From CAVSJA01 sp963728145 (GTDB lineage Bacteria; Bacteroidota; Bacteroidia; Chitinophagales; Chitinophagaceae), in contig CAVSJA010000007.1 in assembly GCA_963728145.1 (NCBI GenBank), positions 1,160,998 to 1,224,997 on the forward strand: a stretch of 64,000 nucleotides of DNA, read 5' to 3'. Under the pieces are notes generated by a model. That model was not told the DNA's origin. It saw only the letters and a list, made by a program, of their open reading frames with translations, and did no database searches. Shown piece by piece: positions 8,271 through 16,430 of this stretch (the first letter of the stretch is position 1; each line of letters opens with the position of its first letter). The translations under genes and the position numbers were made by a program.

Positions 8271-9152
8271 ATGAAAAAACCCGTACTCCTAGGAATCCTA
8301 TTCCTCGTATTCCTTATTATTCTACTATATTTTGGATATGATTGGAAGGAAGATTTTTCTACTTCGATCAACCATTCCGGAAAAAATGTAGCAGCTGCCC
8401 TGGTTACCAATAAACCTGCCGATCCTTTAACTGAAAATCGTTCCATAGCAGATGCCAAAACAATTCTCGAGCGAAGGCAAATACCCATTCTTTGTTATCA
8501 TCAAATCCGCGAATGGCGTCCGACAGATTCCAAAACTGCCCGAGACTATATTGTGCCGACTGAAATTTTTCAGGATCAAATGAAGATGTTGAAGGATAGC
8601 GGTTACAATACAATCTCTGCCGATCAATTATACAATTATCTAGCTAAAGGAGAGGAGCTGCCAGAAAAGCCGGTCATGTTAACTTATGACGATACTGACC
8701 TGGAACAATATACAGTTGCTCTACCTGAAATGGATAAATATGGATTCAAAGGAGTTTATTTTATTATGACTGTTTCGCTTGGAAGGCCAAACTATATGAG
8801 CCGCGAACAGGTAAAAGCTCTTTCTGATCAAGGACATACTATTGGCTCGCATACATGGGATCATCAAAATGTAAAGAAGTACGAGCAAAAGGATTGGGTT
8901 ACCCAGATTGAAAAGCCTTCGAAGCAACTTGAATCCATAACCGGTAAACCGGTTCATTATTTCGCTTATCCCTTCGGTTTATGGAATGAGGCAGCAATAC
9001 CTGAATTGAAGAATCGTAATTTCAAAGCAAGCTTTCAGCTCTCCGGCAGGCGTGATCCGAATGATCCTTTGCATTGTATAAGAAGAATCATTGTACCGGG
9101 GTCCTGGTCTGGGGAAGTCTTGGACCGCCGGATCAAAAACAGTTTCCGCTAA
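8271..9152 (+). CDS. membrane-anchored polysaccharide deacetylase (NodB domain)
   Basis: 293 residues: an N-terminal membrane anchor (about 4-24), then a NodB-type deacetylase of carbohydrate esterase family 4. Visible family motifs are the metal-binding LTYDDTD, SHTWDH and the active-site AYPFG. It should remove N-acetyl groups from cell-wall or exopolysaccharide amino sugars outside the cytoplasm. The CE4 aspartate pair appears as D-D-T-D. The substrate is unknown. Confidence 0.87.
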   Translation: MKKPVLLGILFLVFLIILLYFGYDWKEDFSTSINHSGKNVAAALVTNKPADPLTENRSIADAKTILERRQIPILCYHQIREWRPTDSKTARDYIVPTEIFQDQMKMLKDSGYNTISADQLYNYLAKGEELPEKPVMLTYDDTDLEQYTVALPEMDKYGFKGVYFIMTVSLGRPNYMSREQVKALSDQGHTIGSHTWDHQNVKKYEQKDWVTQIEKPSKQLESITGKPVHYFAYPFGLWNEAAIPELKNRNFKASFQLSGRRDPNDPLHCIRRIIVPGSWSGEVLDRRIKNSFR

Positions 9153-9201
9153 TCTTGTAAAAAAATTGTCGAAAACCGTTACAATTCCTGAACTTGCTAA
9201 T

Positions 9202-9456
9202 ATGACTACCGATCAAATTGAAAAATTCCTTGTTCCCAAATACCTTGCAAAAGTTTCGGTTAAGATCGATTTCAAAACAAGAAATTCATTAATCGGGATA
9301 TTTATAATGACGGGTGACTATCAGGAACTAAAGACAAAAAATTTCTGGCGTATTGTTACGGGACCAAATGTAGAAAGCTGGAAGAAATCGCAGGACAATG
9401 GACTTGCAAGAATCTTCAATGGTTCCGAGATAACACGATTATCGGCAGTGAAATAA
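9202..9456 (+). CDS. small uncharacterised protein, 84 residues
   Basis: It begins at ATG 9202 (MTTDQIEKFLVPKYLAKV) and lies 49 bases after the deacetylase stop, so probably the same transcript. The frame is also open further 5', but that overlaps the deacetylase. No signal or membrane segment is seen. It has a conserved-looking mixed alpha/beta pattern with NFWRIVTGPNVESWK. Function unknown. Its stop codon lies inside the 27-base dyad at 9452-9478. Confidence 0.65.
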   Translation: MTTDQIEKFLVPKYLAKVSVKIDFKTRNSLIGIFIMTGDYQELKTKNFWRIVTGPNVESWKKSQDNGLARIFNGSEITRLSAVK

Positions 9457-9478
9457 GTTGATCATTGATCAACTTATT
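9452..9478. terminator. perfect dyad spanning both convergent stop codons
   Basis: aataagttgatca, one base, then its exact complement: 13-base arms. It contains the TAA of the plus-strand small protein and the TGA of the minus-strand cold-shock gene, and is flanked by a T-rich run on the plus strand. A bidirectional terminator is the simplest reading. Confidence 0.65.
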
Positions 9479-9672
9479 TTCTTGACGTTTACCGCATTCA
9501 TGCCTTTTTTCCCTTCTTTGAGTTCGAATTCAACTTTGTCGCCTTCCCTAACAGGCTGCGACAAGCCACTGGAATGAACAAAAGTTTCCTTTTCGGAATC
9601 ATCATGCTTAATGAATCCAAAGCCTTTTTCGGTGTTGTAGAATTTTACTGTACCGCGATTTTTCTTTTCCAT
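9469..9672 (-). CDS. cold-shock domain protein
   Basis: 67 residues, a single CSD. RNP1 is KGFGFI and RNP2 is ETFVHSS, preceded by GTVKFYN. It binds single-stranded RNA/DNA in the cytoplasm as a chaperone or antiterminator. The family is certain; which paralogue it is cannot be told. A fair promoter lies upstream at 9691-9721. Confidence 0.93.
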   Translation of the reverse strand: MEKKNRGTVKFYNTEKGFGFIKHDDSEKETFVHSSGLSQPVREGDKVEFELKEGKKGMNAVNVKKIS

Positions 9673-9690
9673 AATAGAAATTAATAAGGG

Positions 9691-9721
9691 CTAAAGATAT
9701 GAATTCGTCTGAACAGACCAA
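9691..9721 (-). promoter_or_regulatory. candidate promoter of the cold-shock gene
   Basis: On the minus strand TTG (9719-9721) and TATCTTTA (9692-9699) are 19 bases apart, one base short of the perfect TAnnTTTG box. The start codon follows at 9672. Confidence 0.5.
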
Positions 9722-9724
9722 TTT

Positions 9725-10147
9725 TTAATCCTTGTCGGGGTTTGATGCGAAATCGTGATGCGCAGTTAATACGAACGTGATGGTTTCAACGAGTTTAGTC
9801 AGACGGGTAGGTTTCGTAATGAAAAGCATTGCACCCAACCTGGCGGTTTCCTGAAAATCTTCATCAAGTTTCGACGTCGTGTAGACTACAACAGGCATGT
9901 CTTTCAAACGTGGATCCTTTTTAAGTTCTGAAAGGCATTGCTTCCCATTCATTCTTGGCATGTTCAGGTCGAGAAAGATAAAATCAGGCCGGTCATGAAA
10001 TGGGTTTCTTAGGAGCCTTAGTGCCTCTTCTCCATTTTCAGCGCTTTCACATTTGATGGCAGGATTAATTTCCGCAATTGCCTCACAGAATATCTCTACA
10101 TCATCAGAATCGTCGTCAATGATCAGTATCTTGTTATATTTCTGCAT
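9725..10147 (-). CDS. single-domain response regulator
   Basis: A 140-residue receiver domain. Acidic pocket DDD at 11-13, phospho-acceptor Asp60 in FIFLDLNMP, and Thr/Lys switch residues in YTTS and ITKPT. There is no output domain. Start at ATG 10147 (MQKYNKILIIDDD); the frame continues further upstream but would overlap the divergent hybrid kinase gene. It is probably phosphorylated by that kinase, which is an inference from position. This type of stand-alone receiver often follows phytochrome-like or hybrid kinases. Confidence 0.88.
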   Translation of the reverse strand: MQKYNKILIIDDDSDDVEIFCEAIAEINPAIKCESAENGEEALRLLRNPFHDRPDFIFLDLNMPRMNGKQCLSELKKDPRLKDMPVVVYTTSKLDEDFQETARLGAMLFITKPTRLTKLVETITFVLTAHHDFASNPDKD

Positions 10148-10268
10148 CTGGATTTGGCAATGCTTTTTGCAAATTTCAAACCTAAGATTTTTTGCGGGGA
10201 TAGGTACAGGTTTCATAATTTTAATTTGAAGACAACAAGTCCAATTAAATTCCTGTGAGCTAACACAG

Positions 10269-13200
10269 ATGCCTGTAAAAAGGTTAGAAAAAAAAAGAGA
10301 CCATAAAGAATCCTTTCCTGTTGTAGCGATCGGCGCTTCCGCCGGTGGGCTTGAGGCAATCACAAGTTTTTTAAAGAAACTTTCGCCTGCCACCGGCATG
10401 GCCTTCGTGTATATCCAGCACCTTCACCCCAGTCACGAAAGTCAGCTCACCCAAATTCTGTCCTATGCCACAAAAATGAAAGTGGTGGAAGCCAGGCATC
10501 GCATGGTGCTCGAGCCAAATACAGTATATGTGATACCTCCAAATAAGGATATGTCTGCCGCTAATGGATCTTTGATATTAAATGCAAGAAAAACATCTCC
10601 GGGCTTGCATCACCCTATTGACCAGTTTTTCAGTAGTCTGGCCGAAGTTTATGAGGAGAGATCTATCGGGGTATTGTTATCTGGAACTGCGAATGATGGC
10701 ACGGCTGGTTTGAAAGCCATTAAGAGCGCTGGTGGGCTAACTATCGCTCAGGATGAGTCCGCGAAGTTTCAAAGCATGCCCAGGACGGCCATTGCCGAGC
10801 AGGTGGTTGACATGGTTTTATCGCCTGAGCAAATTGCGAAGGAAGTTGAAAGGCTAAGCAAGGATTCCACCCTGGTAGAGAAATCCCTCATGGGAATCGA
10901 AGAACAAGAAGAAGAAACGAAGAAAGGAAATGAACATATTTTGGCCATGTTCCAAATGTTAAGGAAAACTACCGGTGTCGATTTCAGCCATTATAAGGCC
11001 AATACTGTGAAGCGAAGGATAATGAGGCGAATGCTGATCTACAAACTTGGTACGCTGGAGGAATATGTTCAATACCTGAAGCAAAACAAAACTGAAGTAA
11101 ATATCCTTTATCAGGATCTCCTGATCAACGTCACTGCATTCTTCAGGGATCCTGACAGCATGGAATACCTGAAAAAAACACTGCTTCCCAAGATTCTTAA
11201 AGCGAAAACAACCGGGCAAGAATTGCGCATCTGGATACCGGCATGTTCAACCGGTGAAGAAGCATATTCGATTGCCATTGTGTTGGCGGAATTGTTGGGC
11301 GACCGGATTTCCAATTTTCCCGTCCAGATCTTTGCGACCGACCTGAGTGAAATAGCCATCGACAAGGCAAGGATCGGAATTTACAACCTCAATGACCTGC
11401 AGAACGTTTCTCCCAAAAGAGTACAGAAGTTTTTTACAAAGATAGAAGGAGGTTACAGGGTCGTAAAAACGATCCGCGATCTTATCGTTTTCGCACCGCA
11501 TAATGTTTTTAAGGATCCCCCTTTCTCCCGCATCGACCTGATCAGTTGCTGCAATCTTATGATCTACCTCGACAATTATTTGCAGAAAAAACTGCTCACT
11601 ACTTTCCATTATGCGCTTAATCATATCGGTTATTTGATGCTTGGAAAATCTGAAACGATTAGCACTGCTTTGCAGCTCTTTACCCAATTGGAAAAAAAGT
11701 TCAAGATTTATGGAAAGAAAAAGGACGTCGCGGGCAAGGCAATCTTCGAAATGAATTACCGGCCGGATATAGAATCCGGAAACAATTTGGGGGATAAGAA
11801 AAAGATCCAGAAACGTTTAGAATCAGCACAAGGTAATCTTGAAAAATCGGTGGATGAAATCCTGCTTAGGAATTATATTCCCGCAAGTGTTGTCACAAAC
11901 CGTGATCTGGAGATTCTTATGTTCCGTGGTTCAACCAGTCTTTATCTCGAACCCTCACCCGGCAAGGCAAGCCTGAATTTATTAAAAATGGCAAGAGCCG
12001 GCCTTGCCTTTGAATTGAAAAACGCCGCTCATAAGGTTACTCGGTCCGGCCAATCCGTCAAGAAGTCTGGTCTTGAAATAAAAGTCAAAGATCAGATCCA
12101 TCATGTATCCATTGAGGTGCATCCATTGAAGGACGAAGGCGAAGAGGATCTCTTTTTGGTTGTATTCAATGAATTGCCGGAGCCTGGTACTATTGTCAAA
12201 GCTAACCTATCGAAGGACAAATTGGTGACGCAGCTTCAGGATGAATTGCAAACGGTTAGAGAAGATATGCGTTCCATCATCGAGGAACAGGAAGCCAGCA
12301 ACGAAGAACTTCAGTCCGCGAATGAAGAAATTGTTTCGAGTAACGAGGAATTACAAAGTATTAATGAAGAACTGGAAACTTCAAAAGAGGAATTGGAATC
12401 ATCAAATGAAGAATTGATGACTATCAATTCCGAATTGCAGATGAGGAACGAGCAGTTGTCAGCATCTTACGAATATTCAGAAGCCGTGTTCAATACGATC
12501 ACGGAATCGGTGCTATTCCTTGATAAAGATCTCCGGATTAAATCCGCGAATAAATCATTTTACAAAACCTTCAAAGAAAAAGAAGAAAATACGGAAGGAA
12601 GGCTCATTTACGAATTAGCCGAAAGACAATGGGATATTCCAGGTTTACGTGAATTGCTGGACAAGGTAATGAAACAAAATTCCCCGTTTGGAGGATTCGA
12701 GGTTAAACAAGTATTTCCGCAAATAGGAGAAAAAGTATTGTTATTGAGTGCGCGGCGGGTCGTCCAGCAGTTAAATGACCAACAACTAATACTTCTGGCG
12801 ATCGAAGATATCACCGAACATCGCAGAGCGCAGGCGATAATCGCCGAAAGAGAAGCCTGGATGAGGAATATGTTAGATAACGCGCCGGTTTTGATCTGGG
12901 TATCCAATAGCAATAATGTAAGGTATTTCTTTAATAAATCCTGGTTGGACTATACCGGCAATAAAGAGGGGCAGGATAAGGATCAGGAGTGGATGAAACA
13001 AATACATCCTCAGGATCTGGACAAATATCTTGCAGTCTCCAGTTCGAGCATTGGTAAACGTACGGCTTTTCAAGCTGAGTACAGGCTGTGTCGTCGCGAT
13101 GGAGAATACCGATGGATATTGGAAGTGTCCAAACCCACTTATTCCTCAATCAATGAATTTGCGGGCTATATTGCTTCCTGTACCGATATCCACGATACGA

Positions 13201-14000
13201 AAATGGTGAATGAAGAACTCGAAGAAAGAGTTACCCAAAGAACGATTGCGTTGGAAGAAACCAATCGTGAATTAGAAAGGTCTAATGGTGAACTGGAGCA
13301 ATTTGCTTATGTGGCCAGCCATGACCTGCAAGAACCTCTTAGAAAGATCGTTTCATTTTCTGACCGTCTCCAAAAACTCGAAAGTGAGATACCGGTTACT
13401 GGTGTGGGTTATATTACCAAAATTACTGATTCTGCAGAGCGGATGACCAATCTGATCGACGACCTCCTGAATTTTTCAAGGATATCAAAAAGCTCAAAGA
13501 AGTTTGAAAAGACGGATCTTAATCAGATCGTCAAAGATGTTTTAATAGATTTGGATCTTGTGGTCAAAGAAAAAAAAGCAACGATCCAGGCGGATAAGCT
13601 TCCTAAGATTGAAGCGGTACCACTTCAAATGGAGCAGTTGTTTCACAATCTTATCAGCAATGCTTTGAAATTTTCTAAGCCTGGGGTCGCTCCAAGAATC
13701 ACAATTCAACCCGATATCGTTTCCAGGAATAGACTGCCAGAAAATTCAAAATGGAATGCGTCGGAAGATTATATAGGTTTTTCAGTTTCCGACAATGGTA
13801 TAGGTTTCGAAGTCGAATTTGCCGATCAAATTTTTATCATCTTTCAACGACTCAATCCCAGCCGTCAATACCCGGGCACAGGAATTGGGCTGGCGTTGTG
13901 TAAAAAAATTGTGACTAACCATGGCGGGGAGATTTATGTGGAGTCCAGGGAAGGGCAGGGGTCGAGTTTTCATGTAATTCTTCCAATCAAACAGACCTGA
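10269..14000 (+). CDS. CheB-CheR-PAS-PAS-histidine kinase fusion
   Basis: 1243 residues with domains in order. A CheB methylesterase (about 16-200) has the triad serine in IGASAGG, a histidine in YIQHLHPSH and an aspartate in TANDGTAG. A CheR methyltransferase (about 230-490) has the SAM loop PACSTGEEAYS. A long Glu/Ser-rich coiled coil follows (about 645-730), then two PAS domains (about 735-985). HisKA has His in VASHDLQEPL (about 1017), and HATPase_c has NGIGFE and GTGIGLALCK. No membrane segment, so cytoplasmic. Such fusions probably couple receptor-like methylation chemistry to phosphotransfer. No chemoreceptor, CheA or CheW lies nearby. The likely partner is the divergent receiver at 9725. 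Confidence 0.92.
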   Translation: MPVKRLEKKRDHKESFPVVAIGASAGGLEAITSFLKKLSPATGMAFVYIQHLHPSHESQLTQILSYATKMKVVEARHRMVLEPNTVYVIPPNKDMSAANGSLILNARKTSPGLHHPIDQFFSSLAEVYEERSIGVLLSGTANDGTAGLKAIKSAGGLTIAQDESAKFQSMPRTAIAEQVVDMVLSPEQIAKEVERLSKDSTLVEKSLMGIEEQEEETKKGNEHILAMFQMLRKTTGVDFSHYKANTVKRRIMRRMLIYKLGTLEEYVQYLKQNKTEVNILYQDLLINVTAFFRDPDSMEYLKKTLLPKILKAKTTGQELRIWIPACSTGEEAYSIAIVLAELLGDRISNFPVQIFATDLSEIAIDKARIGIYNLNDLQNVSPKRVQKFFTKIEGGYRVVKTIRDLIVFAPHNVFKDPPFSRIDLISCCNLMIYLDNYLQKKLLTTFHYALNHIGYLMLGKSETISTALQLFTQLEKKFKIYGKKKDVAGKAIFEMNYRPDIESGNNLGDKKKIQKRLESAQGNLEKSVDEILLRNYIPASVVTNRDLEILMFRGSTSLYLEPSPGKASLNLLKMARAGLAFELKNAAHKVTRSGQSVKKSGLEIKVKDQIHHVSIEVHPLKDEGEEDLFLVVFNELPEPGTIVKANLSKDKLVTQLQDELQTVREDMRSIIEEQEASNEELQSANEEIVSSNEELQSINEELETSKEELESSNEELMTINSELQMRNEQLSASYEYSEAVFNTITESVLFLDKDLRIKSANKSFYKTFKEKEENTEGRLIYELAERQWDIPGLRELLDKVMKQNSPFGGFEVKQVFPQIGEKVLLLSARRVVQQLNDQQLILLAIEDITEHRRAQAIIAEREAWMRNMLDNAPVLIWVSNSNNVRYFFNKSWLDYTGNKEGQDKDQEWMKQIHPQDLDKYLAVSSSSIGKRTAFQAEYRLCRRDGEYRWILEVSKPTYSSINEFAGYIASCTDIHDTKMVNEELEERVTQRTIALEETNRELERSNGELEQFAYVASHDLQEPLRKIVSFSDRLQKLESEIPVTGVGYITKITDSAERMTNLIDDLLNFSRISKSSKKFEKTDLNQIVKDVLIDLDLVVKEKKATIQADKLPKIEAVPLQMEQLFHNLISNALKFSKPGVAPRITIQPDIVSRNRLPENSKWNASEDYIGFSVSDNGIGFEVEFADQIFIIFQRLNPSRQYPGTGIGLALCKKIVTNHGGEIYVESREGQGSSFHVILPIKQT

Positions 14001-15005
14001 TCACCCATCAGTGGCGTTGCTTTTCTCAAGCGCAACGAGGTGTTCTTTAAGATCGTTGATATATCCTTTTAATTCTTCGGCCTTACGGGCATGTTCAGTC
14101 GCAGATCTGGCAAACCCCTTTTTCTGCGAGTCATCTGCGAGTTTTGATAGAAGGTATTGTCTTTCTTCCATTAATCTAACTGCAACCCAAAGGCTTGACT
14201 CTACTGCTTCCCCTTGTTTCATTAATAGATCGGGTTCAGAATATGAATGTCCTATATGGCAACGATATTTTAACATCTTTCCGTGGGAAATTTTCCAAAG
14301 ATTCCCTCCACAGTCGGGGCAGGCAAATATGCTTCTGTCACCAATCTTTTCGATGTTATCGGGTCCTGTTGCCATTCTTTCTGAAGCTACATTTTCCAAA
14401 ACAAGTTCAGGATCTGGCGCCTTGTTTTCGGGTTTTTTTTGCATTATAGCTTTGATAGTATTTCCAAATTGTTCCAACGGAATGCAGTAGTCAACTTCCA
14501 TTTGTCCAAGAACACTCATTGGCATGTCTGGATATTCAGCCTGGTTCGGATCCTGAACAATCGTTGTTCCCGCACATTTTTTTATCGCATCCATTCCGCT
14601 TGTACCGTCATGCAACATTCCGGTTAGGATGGTTCCAATGACCCTTGACGTATAATTGACTGCAGCAGAACGAAACAATACATCAATGGATGGCCGCCAC
14701 CTGTTTTCTTTCGGACCATGGCCCAGTTGAATCTGTCCTCTTTTTAACAGTAGATGTTCGTTCGGTGGAGCGATATAGATATGGCCTTTCAGTATGGGCA
14801 TTTCTTGTCTTGGCGTTTGGCAGATAAGGGTAGTACTGGTCTGAATCCTGTGTGCAAGATAGTCCCCGATACCCTTACCGGATAAATGCATTACAATAAG
14901 AACTGCTGCATCGATATCGGGATCCAATTGGCTACAGACTTCAGTCACTGCACTAAGTCCACCGGCTGATGATCCGATTACAATGATAAATGAAGGCTCG
15001 CTCAT
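14001..15005 (-). CDS. CheB-type protein-glutamate methylesterase with zinc-ribbon-like tail
   Basis: 334 residues. The CheB catalytic domain (about 5-190) has Ser in IGSSAGGLSA, His in VMHLSGKG and Asp in GMLHDGTSG. It lacks the N-terminal receiver of classical CheB, so it is not obviously controlled by phosphorylation. The C-terminal part carries a CPDCGG...YRCHIGHSYS cluster that looks like a zinc-binding site, then a helical tail. It starts at ATG 15005 and is convergent with the hybrid kinase, the two stop codons abutting at 14000/14001. Confidence 0.88.
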   Translation of the reverse strand: MSEPSFIIVIGSSAGGLSAVTEVCSQLDPDIDAAVLIVMHLSGKGIGDYLAHRIQTSTTLICQTPRQEMPILKGHIYIAPPNEHLLLKRGQIQLGHGPKENRWRPSIDVLFRSAAVNYTSRVIGTILTGMLHDGTSGMDAIKKCAGTTIVQDPNQAEYPDMPMSVLGQMEVDYCIPLEQFGNTIKAIMQKKPENKAPDPELVLENVASERMATGPDNIEKIGDRSIFACPDCGGNLWKISHGKMLKYRCHIGHSYSEPDLLMKQGEAVESSLWVAVRLMEERQYLLSKLADDSQKKGFARSATEHARKAEELKGYINDLKEHLVALEKSNATDG

Positions 15006-15078
15006 AGGATGAGAGAGCTTAAATAATTATGCCATAGATAAGTTCCATCCCTTGCAATGTATATTTACGGCGAAGACT

Positions 15079-15369
15079 TCAAACTTCGGCAACCTTAAAA
15101 GGCTTCAACTCTATTGATTGCCATACATTGCCCGTTACATAGGGTTCGTTTTCGAACCATTCTTTCATTTCATCTTCGTTTTCGAATTGCAGGATCATCA
15201 CCGAACCGGTCATCTTGCCGGCATGATCCAGGATAGCGCCCCCGAGAATTAAGTTGTTCTTTTCCTTCAAAACCCTTGCGCCCTTAAAATGATCAGGACG
15301 TACCCGCATCCGTCGGTCGAGGGATTCGTCATCATTTCCGTCTCTTGCGATGACTACATATTGCAACAT
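15079..15369 (-). CDS. YciI family protein
   Basis: 96 residues from MLQYVVIARDG. An upstream start at 15390 would add seven residues. It has the dimeric ferredoxin-like YciI fold, with the active-site-like His/Asp in DHAGKMTGSVMIL and the C-terminal EWFENEPYVTGNVW block. Enzymatic role unknown. It is monocistronic; the 202 bases between it and the next gene show no feature. Confidence 0.82.
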   Translation of the reverse strand: MLQYVVIARDGNDDESLDRRMRVRPDHFKGARVLKEKNNLILGGAILDHAGKMTGSVMILQFENEDEMKEWFENEPYVTGNVWQSIELKPFKVAEV

Positions 15370-15571
15370 TTGGAGAAGTTTTGTTGTCAAGGTAGGAAAT
15401 AAGGTTCTGAACCCTAATAGGGACTCTTTGAATTTAATCAGCTCGGTTTAGGATTTCGGAAGCTTTATTAGTAATCAATATTTTAGCATGCATGGTTTGC
15501 GAATTTGTAGTTGTTTTGGCAGAAAACATCCTATAAATTCTGTATCATGCGGCCTCTTTTAAATACTAAAC

Positions 15572-16282
15572 ATGAATATGAAGAAAGGCTTATCGCTTTT
15601 GGTTGTTGCTGGTTTATTTATTTTTCTCAACGCCTGCGTAAAAGGTGTTCAAAATCCCCCGCCCGCAAAGAAGACCTATGTAGGAATGATGCATATGGCG
15701 CCATGGAGTACCCCGGTGGAAGTTTATTTCAATGATTCAAAGGTTTCACAATCTGTCGCTCCCGGAGTATCATCTCAGTTATATGAACCGTTTGAGCCAA
15801 AATCTTATCAGGTGAAATTTAAGAAAGGCGGGTCCGATAGTCTCGTGGCTTCTTTACCGGCAGAAACTTACGATTCCTCGAAATACTATACGCTTCTTTT
15901 GTACAACGAATCCCAGACCTCCGTAAAAGCGTTTCGCATCATAGATGACTATTCAATTCTAAACCTGAACCAGGCTTTTATCCGGTTCTTTCACTTCAGT
16001 CCTAATACCGGTACTGTTGATTTCTTTGTTGAAGCGGCAAAAATGTCTGCGGCCAGAGTTTACACAGATAATATTGGGAACCCTTCATATGCATCCTTTA
16101 CAGCACAACAACCGGGTGCTTACAATATAACAGTTAAGCGTGCGGGCACAGATGAAATAATCGCACAGGTTCATAATATCGTCTTTCAGGCAGCCAATGC
16201 TTATACGATTTACCTGAGCGGACTGGAAGGAGTGATTGGTGTTGGAGGACCATCTGTCCGGGTAATTAGAGCCGCACAGTGA
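15572..16282 (+). CDS. DUF4397-like lipoprotein
   Basis: 236 residues. Signal peptide with lipobox (FIFLNAC, Cys22), then two beta-rich repeats of the DUF4397 kind: STPVEVYFNDSKVSQSVAPG and SPNTGTVDFFVEAAKMSAAR. It is predicted to be surface or periplasmic. Function unknown. It converges on gcvP across a terminator. Confidence 0.78.
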   Translation: MNMKKGLSLLVVAGLFIFLNACVKGVQNPPPAKKTYVGMMHMAPWSTPVEVYFNDSKVSQSVAPGVSSQLYEPFEPKSYQVKFKKGGSDSLVASLPAETYDSSKYYTLLLYNESQTSVKAFRIIDDYSILNLNQAFIRFFHFSPNTGTVDFFVEAAKMSAARVYTDNIGNPSYASFTAQQPGAYNITVKRAGTDEIIAQVHNIVFQAANAYTIYLSGLEGVIGVGGPSVRVIRAAQ

Positions 16283-16286
16283 TACT

Positions 16287-16430
16287 CGTGAATGGTGAAT
16301 GGTCAATGGTGAATAGTGAACGGATTAAGATTTATAGCATCGTTATAAAAAATTAAACCCCCGGGATTTCCGGGGTTTTAATTTTTTGGTTGGTTTGACC
16401 TATTCACCATTCACCATTGACCATTCACCG
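16287..16430. repeat. tandem-word hairpin 6 (gaatggt words) enclosing a terminator
   Basis: The 5' arm 16287-16320 (gtgaatggtgaatggtcaat and on) pairs with the 3' arm 16399-16430 (tattcaccattcaccattga and on). The outer stem encloses a classical intrinsic terminator listed separately. It sits between convergent genes and ends exactly at the gcvP stop. Confidence 0.8.
16350..16388. terminator. intrinsic terminator, bidirectional
   Basis: A strong stem aaacccccgg / ccggggtttt with a short loop, A-rich on the left and T-rich on the right, so it can stop transcription from both the DUF4397 gene and gcvP. Confidence 0.85.

Noticed and set aside
10148..10399. N-terminal extension of the response regulator
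   Set aside because: It would overlap the start of the divergent hybrid kinase. The receiver fold begins cleanly at ATG 10147.
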